Shown here: in pieces, positions 10,123 to 27,953 of the stretch
Layout of the letters: each line of letters opens with the position of its first letter
Numbering within the stretch: position 1 is the first letter of the stretch
Origin: Ailanthus altissimus
Taxonomy: Eukaryota > Streptophyta > Magnoliopsida > Sapindales > Simaroubaceae
NCBI GenBank assembly: GCA_946807835.1
Contig: OX327683.1
Coordinates: forward strand, 30,625,001 to 30,689,000
DNA length: 64,000 nt
Direction: 5' to 3'
Program-made: the position numbers and the translations under genes
The notes under the pieces: generated by a model
Told to the model about the DNA's origin: nothing
The model's database searches: none
Seen by the model: the letters and a program-made list of their open reading frames with translations, nothing else

Positions 10123-12230
10123 TCAAGAAAAACAACTAGGAACTTCACTCACAGGCATTTCGCTAGTTATTTTTATAAGTTTACACGTTTCTTCATCCAG
10201 CTGAACATTGTCCTCCTCCATTCGCTCTGCAATTATGAGTGGCATTTTACCAGCTTGTACATAAGTCCTTAACAATGAATTATATATCTCAGTACTCACA
10301 TGGCCGGCATTCTTAAGAGTGACCAACAACTGCTCTGCCCCTTTGATATTTCCTTGCTCCTCAAGTTTGTTATATACTTCTGTAACCAACCTCCTGTCAG
10401 GAACCCATTTTCTGACATTACTAATAGCTTTCTCAAAAAAATCTAGAACCCTTTCCATTTGTCTCTCTTTCAAATAGCCCCATGTCAGAAGTTCCCAAGT
10501 AGTGTAACAAGGTTTGATGCCTTTTGCAACCATTCGATTGTAAAATGTTTCAGCCATTCCCATCTGGTTTCTGTTAATATACGCTGCAAGAAGTATATTT
10601 GGAACCCTAGCATCACCAGTCCCTGAAACAGATTCCCACTCATCATAGAGATTCTTAGCTTTGTCAAACTCCCCTAGCTTCAAAAGTGAAGATATCATGC
10701 AAGTATATTCAGCATCGTTCATTTTAGGGAAGAACGATTTCATCTTCTTCCAAATTCGATCAACTTCAACCTTATCCCCCATGTTTGTATACAAACTAAG
10801 AAGAGATGCATAAGCAACTCGATTTTTCCGATTAGTCCTTTTCTCCATCTCCTTCAAAGTAGATGCTGCTTTTTCAGGGAGTTCCCTTTTTATGTATAAG
10901 TTGGTTAAAGTACTATATGTTATCCAATCCGGATCAATTTTCGCCTTTTTTAGCTCAAGGAAGGCCTTTTCTGCAGTGTCAATGTCATTTTGCAAGGCAC
11001 ACGCAGTTAACCATAAATTATAGGTAACAACATCCGGCGAAGTGTTTTTCTTCAATTCCTGAAGCATTATAGGAAACTTATGTAGTTGCTTATTGGAAAT
11101 ATACAGGGTTAACATGTGGTTATAAGGAAGTGGATTTTTCAAAAACCCACATTCTGACATTTTCTCCATCAGAGCCTCGGCTTTGGCAGACTTCTTGTTC
11201 TGGACATAGGCATGAAGAAGAGCTGAACAAGTGGCATGACCTCTCACTTTATCAGGAAGATTCTCAAAAATATTTTCTGCACTGGGTAATCCGCGAACTT
11301 TTGCAATCAAATCCAGATGGACAGCATAATCACCTGGTAACAGCTTGATGTCCTGCTGCAATGTCATCCACTCACATACCTACATAAATAATCAAATCCA
11401 TAGCGGATATGAATTGTTCGCAGTTCAAGGCAGAAAAACTGATTACACATATGTAAGATCAGACAGATTTATACATCCATTATTTTGGGAAGTAGCCCAT
11501 TTCAAGGAAAAGCTAAATGCGGTGTGCAACTAAAATCTGATAAGAAATGTTGAAAGAACAGAAGTCATGCTTTCGGCTAATTCAACTCTTAACTTCTTGT
11601 TAGATTATTATGTTTATATCCATCCATAATTTGTAAACACCTTAGAAACAATAGACTGATACTCGTGAGCACTGTGAACAATAACACATCCTCAAGTCAT
11701 TCGTTTAACATAGTATGACATTGAAACACATCAGCTTTCATACTCCATATATATTTATATATCCCAATTTCTCAGGAACCATGCAATCAAATTATCAATA
11801 ATGAAAAATTAACTTTTGGTTGAAAATAATTATTGGCTAATTTATGATAGCCAATTTTAACCATGAAAGTAGAAACGACCTAAAACTTCCAATCCCATAA
11901 ACAATCCCTATAGATATTTATTTTCTTAAGAAAATGGAAAATTATACACACCTCGAGCGCGTGTTTGTGGCGCTTGAGCTTGCGGAGCTCTCTAACAACA
12001 CGATTGAGCTCGTACTTGCGCACCGTGTGGCCTTCTTCTTTCCATTTCCTTATGGTAATGACTGCGCTGCGTTTTGCGTACACCAGGCTCAGAAGCCTCC
12101 GCCCCAGCGTGTCGCCACCGCCTCCTCCGCCTTTTACCGTCGTTACGCCGCCAGCTTTCGTTACCTCCGCCGCTTTAGTAGAGAAAACGCGGGCAGCTGC
12201 AAGGGTTGCGCGAATGGATCGGACCGACAT
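10123..12230 (-). CDS. P-class pentatricopeptide repeat protein, mitochondrial
   Basis: Two exons, 12230-11952 and 11379-10123, joined in phase 0 (HALE|VCEWM) to give 511 aa. The N-terminus MSVRSIRATLAAARVFSTKAA is rich in Arg, Ser and Ala without acids, a typical mitochondrial presequence. A conserved segment (WKEEGHTVRKYELNR, ELRKLKRHKHALEVCEWM) follows, then about nine 35-residue P-type helix-pair repeats such as SPDVVTYNLWLTACALQNDI and WITYSTLTNLYIKRELPEKA, with no E or DYW editing domain. P-class PPR proteins bind organellar RNA and affect processing, stability or translation; the target here is unknown. The frame continues upstream of the ATG but opens only with GTG, so I start at 12230. 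It resembles Arabidopsis At4g02820 from memory. Confidence 0.93.
11380..11951 (-). other. Intron of the PPR gene
   Basis: Donor GAG|GTGTGT at 11952/11951 and acceptor TTATGTAG|GTATGTGAG at 11380/11379. It is AT-rich with no embedded gene. The position after the HALE motif, with phase 0 on both sides, supports the two-exon model. Confidence 0.8.
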
Positions 12231-12689
12231 TTTGCTTAAACAATAGCTAGACTTTGGTTTCGGTTCGGGGTCTGTTTCAGGGTTTAGGTCCGCCTCTGCC
12301 ACTCACCATTTAGCAGATCACGTGCCAAGCACCTGAGTTGTTAATTTGTAAACTGGGCTCAGAGCATAAAGCCCAACTTCCCAAGAAATCTCATCCCAGG
12401 AAACCAAATAGGTGTTTATAACACGTGGCAAGTACAAGAAGCGAGTACTAACTTGTTGTACACAAAATAAATCCGTATTCACTATCCAGCTCTTTCACAA
12501 CTCGCTCCCCACGCATTCGTACCCCCTCTAATTCACTCTCCCGCACCAAAAATCCCCTAACTACTGACACTATTAGCTATCTCGACTTCGATCTCATAAA
12601 AAGAAATACCACTCTTTGGTTTACTACTATTATTATCTCAAAACTGATATTTTTGAAAATTAAAAATAAATAAACAGAAGGTTGAATCA
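12231..12689. promoter_or_regulatory. Compact head-to-head spacer, PPR and MIRO
   Basis: Only 459 bp separate the two start codons, which point in opposite directions, so this must hold both 5' UTRs and both core promoters. The part next to the PPR gene is GC-rich and the part next to MIRO is C/T- and A-rich. I see no clear TATA box for either gene, which fits a broad housekeeping-type bidirectional promoter. Confidence 0.55.
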
Positions 12690-19063
<6,374 letters not shown>

Positions 19064-22000
19064 GAATGGGATTTCTCTACTCAGTAAGAAAATAAAAGAG
19101 GTAGTGGGGTTTGGCCTTCACCATTCATGACCTATTTTTGCAATCTCTGTGGATTCAATAAATTATGGGTTCCCTCCAGGTCCGCCCAATTTTGCACACA
19201 ATATTTTACCATTCTTGAGAAAAAGCTTGTACATACATTTTTTATTCTTTTTCTGTGAGGGCGGAGATGTATCCTACACCACACTTCATCAACCTCAACA
19301 TTTTCTTTCTCTCTGTGTTACAATTTTCTTTGTCTGTATTTGAAGGTTTTGTAAGCCGTATAGAGATTCTATAATCAATTATCATGTTTGCTATTTAGGC
19401 CATTGGTCTATGTATGTTGAAATGTCCAGGATGTTATGTGGAACTAATTCAGATGATTTGCTGTAATGTCTGCCACAATTGTTGATATTGAACATGCAAC
19501 AATCTTACTGGTACAAACTATCAAGCAATTGCTGTTATGAGGTTATTTTGGCTACTAATTGTCTACAACTTTCTTTTTTTTGTTGGCTTACACGGAGCAG
19601 TATTCATCCCGTGGATTGCAGTGGCGTTGTCCATTGAGGCAACACTAGAGCGCCCTTAAAAACATTATCTTACAAGTATGTTAGGGCTTATCCCCACCCA
19701 TCGTAGGCTTGTTAAGTGGCCTACCTTCAAGCCCCCAATGTCTACAACTGCGAGCCTGATTTAACGTTGTCTACACAAATTTGCCATTGTTTCATCAACA
19801 TTTATTTTCAAGTGGCCCATAATTAATGGAAGAGGTTGTCGAGGAATCTTGATTCCGGATGCAATACTAGCTCCTGGGTGTGCCTCTTGACTGATAATCA
19901 TTTTAAGAGTCACGGTACAAAACAAACCTGCTAACTCTCCCACACTTTTTTTTCTTTTAAATAGAATAAAATAATTGCTATTCAAATATAAGGAAAAAAG
20001 AATAGCATCTTCAAAATTCAAAATAATGAATATACGAAAGAAAGGAGAGCTACTGAATTGATTACTGAATGGAAGATCTTCATTGGAGATGCTGAGGCTG
20101 AGTGTATGTATATATTGATAAAAAGGAGAACCAGTTGATGTGAAAGGATATGATTCTGGGAGATCAACATAGGTGAAGCAAGTGTTAAAAGAAGATCTCA
20201 TAATATTATTTTTCATGGCCATCATCCCCAAGAAGAAACCAAACCACAGAATCAATAACCCAGTCAAGTCTTGTCTCTCTCTCTCCCTGACCAGTCCACT
20301 CCTACCCAGCAAAATAAAGTCTGTTTTTTCTCCTCACAAGTTCACAGTCCATATTTTTCTCGCATGCTTTTTGACTCTTTGCTTCATGCATCACGGATCA
20401 TGCATTATGCCTAGGCTAGAATCTGTCTTCTTATTCCTAACATCAGAGAGAGACAGAGATGGTCGGTCACCCATGAATTCCAAGACTCACATGCCCAACA
20501 CTTGACGATTTCTAAAAGCAAATTATTCAGCTCTACTAAAAAAAAGAGCTCATCAATGCACTGCTAAAATCATAGCCAACTTGTTCCTATGTTTGAGCAT
20601 GCATGATTAGCATAAGGTGCTTATTAGGAAATTTGATACGACGACAATGCCACTGTTTCCCCTTTTTCAGGCACGCCGAAAGACCAAACCTTAACCCTTT
20701 TAGCATAAAGTTTTATTCCGCGGACTTGCTCAAAATTCTCAATCAATTTTTAGAATGACTCGTGTTCAAAACTTAATAAAAATAGAACCGTAAATTATAG
20801 TGATAATAACTACATCTACATGATATATTGCGTCTGTATCAAAGCTAATTTGTTTAGCTGGTAGGAAACATGGACGGTTGGGATTCCTCGTGGCAATGAT
20901 GGATGGTATCCATTATAATCAACCGGGCCACGTCTAATGATCTAAAGCTAAGACATGAAATTAGACTGGCTGCAGATTGGAGAAATATATTCTTCTATAG
21001 ACACACTGTGCAAAATATTAATAATTGAAAAAGGACAAGGAGTCTCATCATTTCCAGGCATAGACCAGATATTCAGAATCTCATAGTAATATGATTGTGG
21101 GTCCTTGTTTGATACCCTCCTAGATCCTCTGAAATCCTATATCTTCAGTTGTCAAACATTTGGAAAGGGCGCATTTTGGTCGGGCCTCTCGCTTGTGATT
21201 CAGTCACACGAAATATGAAATAGAAAAATATTAAAAGAAAGAAAATCTACTCCATCCATATTATATTCATAAAAATAATGAGATCCAAGAAGCAAGCAAA
21301 GGTATAAATAATTATAATATTGGCTGTTGTTGCTAGACTGCGCGCGTCTAGTGCAAATACCTTATACCTCTGCATTGCATGCATTCATGCGCGCATGATG
21401 TTCATCAATCATCATGGCATCATCCATGCATGAAGCATCGAAGATCTACGGTCTTTTCCTTAATTTATCTTTATGATAGAATTTCATGGCTCATGTTAAA
21501 GCCTCCCTCTGATCCCCTTCTCTCACACGTACACACTTGAAAATTTTCACGTGCCAATTGGTCGTGGTCTGCATATTTCATTCATTCATTTATTTTTTTG
21601 TCTCTCACATAGACATAGGAAGCCGTTTCTTTTTTATGTATGATTTTCCAAGCCTTTAAAACCGTTTCATTTATTTATTTAACTATCACAGATTAAAGTA
21701 AGAACATAGTTCCGGTGCTACAAGTGTCAAATGGAGTACTGATGTAAATTAGGTTTTATTTCAATACGTTTTTTTTAACAATATAATGTTCTTGATATGG
21801 ACAACTTGCTCTAGAAAAAGAAAAATTATAATCTTGCACTATCCTACAATTATCAATAACGCCAACGGTTTCCAAATTTTGAACAGTTGAGAATTTCCAA
21901 TTGATACAGTTGGAATACCTACAACATTCGAATCTTTGAACAGAGCAGCATAGGAAAGAGAGGAAATAGGATGAGGCTGGTGACATGGATATGTCCGATA

Positions 22001-22363
22001 ATGGAGAAAAGGGTAACGACAGAAGCAAACGAAAGGAGAGCAATGAAGTTGAACACGTAGCAGAAGTATTCAAAAGCCACAAAAAATGGTGGGGGGAGAT
22101 AAAATCTTAGGCGTCGGCACGATAGAGGCTGACCAGTGACCACTAGCTACCCATGCCAATTGCCATACATGTCGCTTGTATAAGGTTTACATTTAAATTT
22201 TTAATATTAACAATTTATATGAATATTGAATAGCTAGGCTGCGGTCCTCCTTATAATTATGTAACATTTTGTGTGTATTATGTGTGTGGTGCAATTTTCA
22301 GGTGTAAATTGCAATGGCTTTGTCCTCCACACATATGGACAACGACAACTCAACCCTTGCTAG
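19064..22363. other. Intergenic region between MIRO and gypsy element
   Basis: Begins with the MIRO 3' UTR (AATAAA at about 19158). The rest is 3 kb of unassigned DNA with no convincing gene. Open frames near 19761-20312, 21756-22143 and 22273 have no domains and low-complexity or hydrophobic translations. Between 21330 and 21430 there are several short palindromes (tgcgcgcgt, gcatgcat, catgcgcgcatg), but no stem long enough for a microRNA precursor was evident. Confidence 0.45.
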
Positions 22364-22895
22364 TGTCACGTCCCAAATATTCTCAAGCAATTACTCGAGT
22401 ATTTGGCGCGCGACAAGACCACCAAGGGGGTGTCTTAGTTCATTTTTGGTTAAATGGGCTAGAGCTTCTAGAAGGCCCATGGAGTTGGGTTGAGGCCACA
22501 TTAATGTGGTAGGTGGGAGAATAATCTAGAAAAGTCATATTCCTTTGGATATATTTTTGGTAGTTGGCATCTTTTAGAATATTCCTTAGCATATTCTCCT
22601 CTTTAGATTTGGACCCTTGGATTAGAGTTAATCCTAGCCGTCCATTGTATATAGCTTTAGCTATAAATAGGTGGAGTTCTCATTTGAGAATCCATCCTCC
22701 AAATTGTAGAAATACTCTTAGCTTGTAAGTGTATAGCTTTGTAATCTCTCTTTAGTAATAAAATACGAGAGCATTCTCTCAAACACTTGGTGTGCTTCTT
22801 CTTCATCTCTTTCTTTGGTTAATTGGGGTCTTGTAGGCTGCTTAGCACTAGCAAGTGTCTAAGGCCGCACGGTTTTGAGAAATCGGGTCGTGACA
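22364..22895 (+). repeat. 5' LTR of gypsy element
   Basis: 532 bp, TG...CA ends. It holds a TATA box (TATAAATA, 22662-22669) and a polyadenylation signal AATAAA at 22757. By eye it differs from the 3' LTR at about 11 positions (about 2%), all substitutions and no indel, so the insertion is fairly recent. Confidence 0.95.
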
Positions 22896-22897
22896 AG

Positions 22898-22909
22898 TGG
22901 TATCAGAGC
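22898..22909 (+). other. Primer-binding site, initiator tRNA-Met type
   Basis: TGGTATCAGAGC lies two bases after the 5' LTR. This matches the 3' end of initiator methionine tRNA, the standard primer for plant LTR retrotransposons. Confidence 0.9.
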
Positions 22910-22922
22910 GGGTTCAAAGAAG

Positions 22923-24863
22923 ATGGTGAAGGAAGTTGCTGGAACATCGGGGATTACTCAAGGGAAGGGTAGAGACCCCAAAGCTAGGAGACATGAGAGT
23001 ATTTCGCCAGAAAAGTTCGTTGATCCGAACCATGATCTAGGAGACATGGTTATGAGGCTCGGTGGTGCTATGAGCAAGGCAACAGATCGCCTTGGGGAGT
23101 TGGAGGAGCAAGTCCAGAATGTCGAGGTAGGCCTCAATACTCAAGGGGATGAGCTACGCTCCCTCATCGAAAGCTCCATTGACGAGCATGCTGTCAAGCA
23201 ACGGGACTGGATCAAGGCTTTTCAGGAGAAGGTTTACAACACCATGGACAAAGTTCAAGCCTAAGTAGAAGAGCTACGAAAGGGGTTTGAAGATGTAAAG
23301 GAGAATGTGGTGTTGTGCAAGCGAGCGGTCGCTAATGGCGTAGCTACTCAAACTGCGGTGGCTGCACCAAGGGTCGAGGCCCCTAAACCGAAGGAGTATA
23401 GCGGCAGACGGGATGCCAAGGAGCTTGACAACTTCTTTTGGCAAATGGAGAGGTATTTCGGTGCTATGGGCGTGCGGGACGAACACAAGGTAAGTACCGC
23501 AACTTTATACCTTTCCGATCATGCAATTCTGTGGTGGCGTAGGAAAAGCGAGGAGATTCGCAAGGGTACCTGCACCATAGACACATGGGAAGAATTACAA
23601 CGGGAGTTAAAGCGTCAATTCTATCCGGAGAATGTGGCGCACGACGCTCGCAAGCGGTTGAAGGAGTTGAAACAAACGAAGTCCATTGGGGAGTACGTAG
23701 AGGAGTACTCTTTGTTGATGCTGCAAATCTGCAACATGACCGAGGAGGACTTGTTGTTCAATTTCCTGGACGGGTTACAATCCTGGGCAGCCAATGAGTT
23801 GAAGCGGCGTGGAGTGCAGAATATATCCGACGCCCTTACAATGGCGGAGACGCTCATGGATTACCGCAAGGGGGATTCGGGAAAGTCCAGAAATTCTAAA
23901 CCCAATCACAGCAAGGGTGGAGAAGCCAAGGAATTTCAGCCTCCGGAGAACAAGGAGGAGAAAGGCAAATCGCCCAAGTGGAAGGAACAGAAACGCAACG
24001 GCCATAGAGGTAATGGTCCGAAGTCTAACTGTTTTCTCTGCGATGGGGATCATTGGGTGAAGGACTGTCCGAAAAAGAAGGCTTTCAATGCAATGTATGA
24101 GGCACAAGAGGAGGGCGGACAGAGCCGTATGGGTTGTATGCAGCTGGTCAATTCCCTCAAAGCCAAGCGGCGTGCCGATGCGCCAACGGGGACGGCGCTC
24201 ATGTACATTGAAGCCTATGTCAATTGTATCAAGACTCAAGTGTTGGTTGATACGGGGGCTACGCACAACTTCATTAGGCGTGCGGAAGCGAAACGCTTGG
24301 GCCTTTATGTAGAAAAGGGAGAGGGATACCTCAAGTCCGTGAATGCAAGAGCCAAGCCGCTAGATGGGGCGGTTCATGGAGCTGAAATTCACATTGGCAA
24401 ATGGCACGGTGAGGTAAACTTCTCGGTAGCACCTCTCGATGATTTTGATGTGGTGCTAGGTATGGAGTTCTTACGGCAGTACAATGTGGTGTTACTTCCT
24501 CAACACAACTATATGTGTATTTTGGAGAGAGGGCCTCGAATGATACCGACGGTAGACATGCCCAAGGGTGGGCGATCCAAGCCAAACGCCAAGGTCCTTT
24601 CCGCAATGCAACTAAGGGTAGATGCTGGGCGCAAAGGAGGGTTACATTCAGCCTCAACAACGGGGGTGGATGATGCGGCAAATGGGGGCAAGGATGAATT
24701 ACCGAATGTTGTTGCAGAAGTGCTCGGGGAGCACAATGGGGTCAAGCCTACTGTCATACCGGAAGAACCGCCTTCAAGAGATGTAATTGAGGGCAAGTTG
24801 GAGCTTGAGATTACGCTACCAACTATGGGGTTGACGCCTCCATCGGAGATGGGAGAGTTGTAG
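22923..24863 (+). pseudogene. gypsy gag-protease frame with one internal stop
   Basis: One frame runs from ATG 22923 to 24863, broken by a TAA at 23262-23264 (after KVQA). Both halves are in the same frame, so a single nonsense change separates them. The second part contains the retrotransposon gag domain (core ATLYLSDHAILWWRRK, then ELKRQFYPENVAHDARKRL), a CCHC zinc knuckle (CFLCDGDHWVKDCP) and an aspartic protease active site (LVDTGATHNF). The frame ends in TAG at 24861. Reading through it gives GQLEELLDAGVIQKSK, the normal start of gypsy RT, directly before the deletion. Gag normally packages the RNA and the protease matures the polyprotein. Confidence 0.9.
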
Positions 24864-25423
24864 GGGCAGCTCGAGGAGTTGTTGGATGCGGGTGTCATCC
24901 AAAAGTCCAAGGTGTCACATGATGTGCAGTTTCAGCACAAGGAGTGAGTCGAAGACAAGCAGCGGCGTGTCAAGCCTAGTGCGGGGGACTTGGTGATGGA
25001 GATGATACTTCCACCACAACGCAAGTCAGCACGCCCACTTCACAAGGGCCTTGATCGTGGGGACGAGGGGCCAAGGTTGATTGCCAAGAGAGTTGGCAAC
25101 GTCTCGCATAAGGTGGAGTTACCTTCGAGACAGCGGCAGTGGCGACATCAGGTGCATTCCGCAAGCTGTTGGAAGCAGTACCGTGGAGGTACGGGAGATG
25201 CAGAATTTGAGCCACACAACCGGGAACCTTTGGGGATTTCCACACGCCATGACAAAGGGGAGAAACTTAGGATGAGTCTTGAGTACTTTGTCGAGTGGAA
25301 AGGGTTGCCGGATGGGAGAGCACGCTTGGGACACGAGAGCGCACAACCAGAGTTTGCAGAACGGAGTGCGCAAGTTCCAGCGAAGACGCGACGAGGGCGT
25401 CGCGTGAATTTGGTGGGAGAGAA
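24864..25423 (+). pseudogene. RT start fused to post-integrase and chromodomain remnant
   Basis: After the RT N-terminal fragment (to about 24912) the sequence jumps to the region normally found after integrase: GDLVMEMILPPQRKS, GPRLIAKRVGNVSHKVELP, then a chromodomain-like EYFVEWKGLP. The junction lies at about 24905-24940. A stop (TGA, about 24946) and frame changes show decay. The tract ggtgggagagaa just before 25424 is the polypurine tract. Confidence 0.8.
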
Positions 25424-25955
25424 TGTCACGCCTCAAATATTCTCAAGCAATTACTCGAGTATTTGGCGCGCGACAAGACCACCAAGGGGGTGTCTTAGTC
25501 CATTTTTGGTTAAATGGGCTAGAGCTTCTAGAAGGCCCATGGAGTTGGGTTGAGGCCACATTAATGTGGTAGGTGGGAGAATAATCTAGAAAATGCATAT
25601 TCCTTTGGATATACTTTTGGTAGTTGGCATCTTTTGGAATATTCCTTAGCATATTCTCCTCTTTAGATTTGGACCCTTGGATTAGAGTTAATCCTAGCCG
25701 TCCATTGTATATAGCTTTAGCTATAAATAGGTGGAGTTCTCATTTGAGAATCCATCCTCCAAATTGTAGAAATACTCTTAGCTTGTAAGTGTATAGTTTT
25801 GTAATCTCTCTTTAGTAATAAAATACGAGAGCATTCTCTCAAACACTTGGTGTGCTTCTTCTTCATCTCTTTCTTTAGTTAATTGAGGTCTTGTAGGCTG
25901 CTTAGCACTAGCAAGTGTCTAAGGCCGCACGGTTTCGAGAAATCGGGTCGTGACA
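25424..25955 (+). repeat. 3' LTR of gypsy element
   Basis: Full-length partner of 22364-22895. The TATA box at 25722-25729 and the polyadenylation signal are conserved. It is followed directly by ctag, the same four bases that precede the 5' LTR. Confidence 0.95.
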
Positions 25956-27919
25956 CTAGGCAGACTAGCCATCATGCATGCATTTTCGTAGGGACTATAT
26001 AGAGACAGAGAACAAAAGATGTCAATGGCAAAATATATAACTCGGAGCTAATATTAGAAAGGGGAATTAATATGTCCAATTCCTGAGATGTCAACCTTTT
26101 GTTGTGGGGTTTGTAGGTTTTATATATAATTATTTGTGTCTAAGGTTGGGTGGATAGAGTGGTGGGGTTTGCATTTTCTGTTTGCTTTAATTGGATTTAA
26201 TTGAGCTGAGTATCCTTTTATGGATGACCAGTGACCCCAACAAAAACTAGCTTTTCCACATCATTAATTTTAGTATTAACTACTTTTAATTTGGCTTATA
26301 TTTGCATACGTCAATTTGCATTACCCTGTTATCGTAGGTGCGGTGGTAGTTGCTGCCTAGCTAGCTTCTTGTTTGCCAATGCTTGCTTCATCTTCTATTC
26401 CCATGTTTTTGGGATGCTGTCCCTCATCATCCCTTAGTCGTCGGGTGAAAGTGGTGGCGTGAATTTGAATACCACCATTGCATGCACTACGATCCTTCGA
26501 TGATTTGATTTATTTCACAAGACAACTGCTTTTTTTCCTACATATTCAACGACATGCGTCAATGACAAGTTACATTTTCTTTTTACTATACGTGAGGTCA
26601 TAAGTAATTATGGAATTTCAGTGGTCTTAAGAAATAACCGGGCACATGTATACTCACAACACACATGCACGTATGCATATATACATTTTTATAATGTCAA
26701 TGTTACTTACTACACGTATCAAAGACAAAAGAAAATTAAAACTTGCCTATAATGTACACATCGTAATGACTCCGTCAATTGATTTGTTTGCAAATTGCAA
26801 CCACATGGACAAGCAAAGAGTATTTTTTTCATTTCGAATCTAATAAACATGCCATACATCTAATTATAGTATATAGTAATTTAATTTGGACGATTGACAC
26901 ACTAAATATTAACTGTGAAGTGAAAATAGAAGAGTTTTAGTATAAATATCTTTCATAATACAATGTAAAAGAGTGTCGTAGTTTAAATAGAGACAACATA
27001 GATCGATGCACAAATTATATAGGGAGGGTATCTTTAATATTACCAAGTGGCATTTGTATGTACATGTTGAAAAGTAAGACCAATCCCATCCTGATCACTG
27101 CAGCTTGTTCAAATTGAACATGGGTCCACATACACCGGGCAAAGATACCGATCAGGGGTTGTCCTTTGAACATCTGGTTGCAGAGAAACACTACTAAACA
27201 TCTTTTACATGTTCTTGCTCTTAAATCAGATGTTAGCTAGATTCAAATTAAATGCATGGCCAGAGTTAAAAGGTGATATTGACATCACACAACAAGGGAA
27301 AAGGCCTCGCATGCAGCTATACACTTTAGTGCTTTTCTATTGTCCAACTGAGTTGGCGACTGATGTATAGTATAGCTAAGTGCCGTGGTATTGACATTGT
27401 CCTCTTTACATATATAAAAAGAGGCCAATTATATTTAAGAAACAACCCACACAAAGTGCTTCGATATTTGGTTTTCCAGACATTAGTTGATGGGCGCTTT
27501 CGGTTTTGATATTTACTTTGCTAGCAATTATTACACAGACACTCCAGCTTCTCCCTTCACAATTCACATGGCTGATGGCTCCCATGCAGAGCCCAACTTG
27601 CTGAAACAACTCCACAAATTTTGGCAGGGATACCCACTCTCAAATATTTTTTCGGATTGCATTGCAGCAAGTAAAACGACAGTTAACTACCCTACCATAT
27701 GTCATTTATAATGTTATTTATTCAAATATCGTTCATTCTCTAAAACTCACATGAATGTCATGTGAAAATCACATAGATCATCATTATTCATCAAGAATAA
27801 TTTCTCTACAACATATAAAGTTTTTTTTTTCTAACGATGACATTGCTAGTAAATAATTAGACATGTGATACAATTTTATAACTTTCTAATTAATGCTGAG
27901 ATCGTGAATTAGCACATAT

Positions 27920-27953
<34 letters not shown>

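Larger units (their letters stand above)
22364..25955 (+). mobile_element. Internally deleted Ty3/gypsy chromovirus-type retrotransposon
   Basis: Two 532-bp LTRs (22364-22895 and 25424-25955) begin TGTCACG and end GTGACA. A primer-binding site, gag-protease region and polypurine tract lie in correct order. The element is only 3.6 kb because reverse transcriptase, RNase H and integrase are missing; the residue includes the first codons of RT and the tail of the polyprotein with a chromodomain remnant. CTAG flanks both sides, a likely short target duplication. It cannot move without proteins from another element. The protein-coding part is richer in GC than the flanks. Confidence 0.93.

Noticed and set aside
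12231..12302. Upstream extension of the PPR protein by 24 residues
   Set aside because: The extension opens with GTG, not ATG, is acidic and would bury the mitochondrial presequence. The ATG at 12230 fits better.
19761..20312. 183-codon minus-strand frame after MIRO
   Set aside because: No domain, low-complexity hydrophobic and Ser/Phe runs. A faint resemblance of its end (LKINVDETM) to a retroelement RNase H start is too short to support.
21330..21430. Possible microRNA precursor around the gcgcgc and gcatgcat palindromes
   Set aside because: The palindromes are short and overlapping; no 20-nt duplex with a plausible loop and no known mature microRNA was seen.
27487..27711. 75-codon frame with plausible composition
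   Set aside because: No recognisable family, no splice context and no neighbouring coding sequence.
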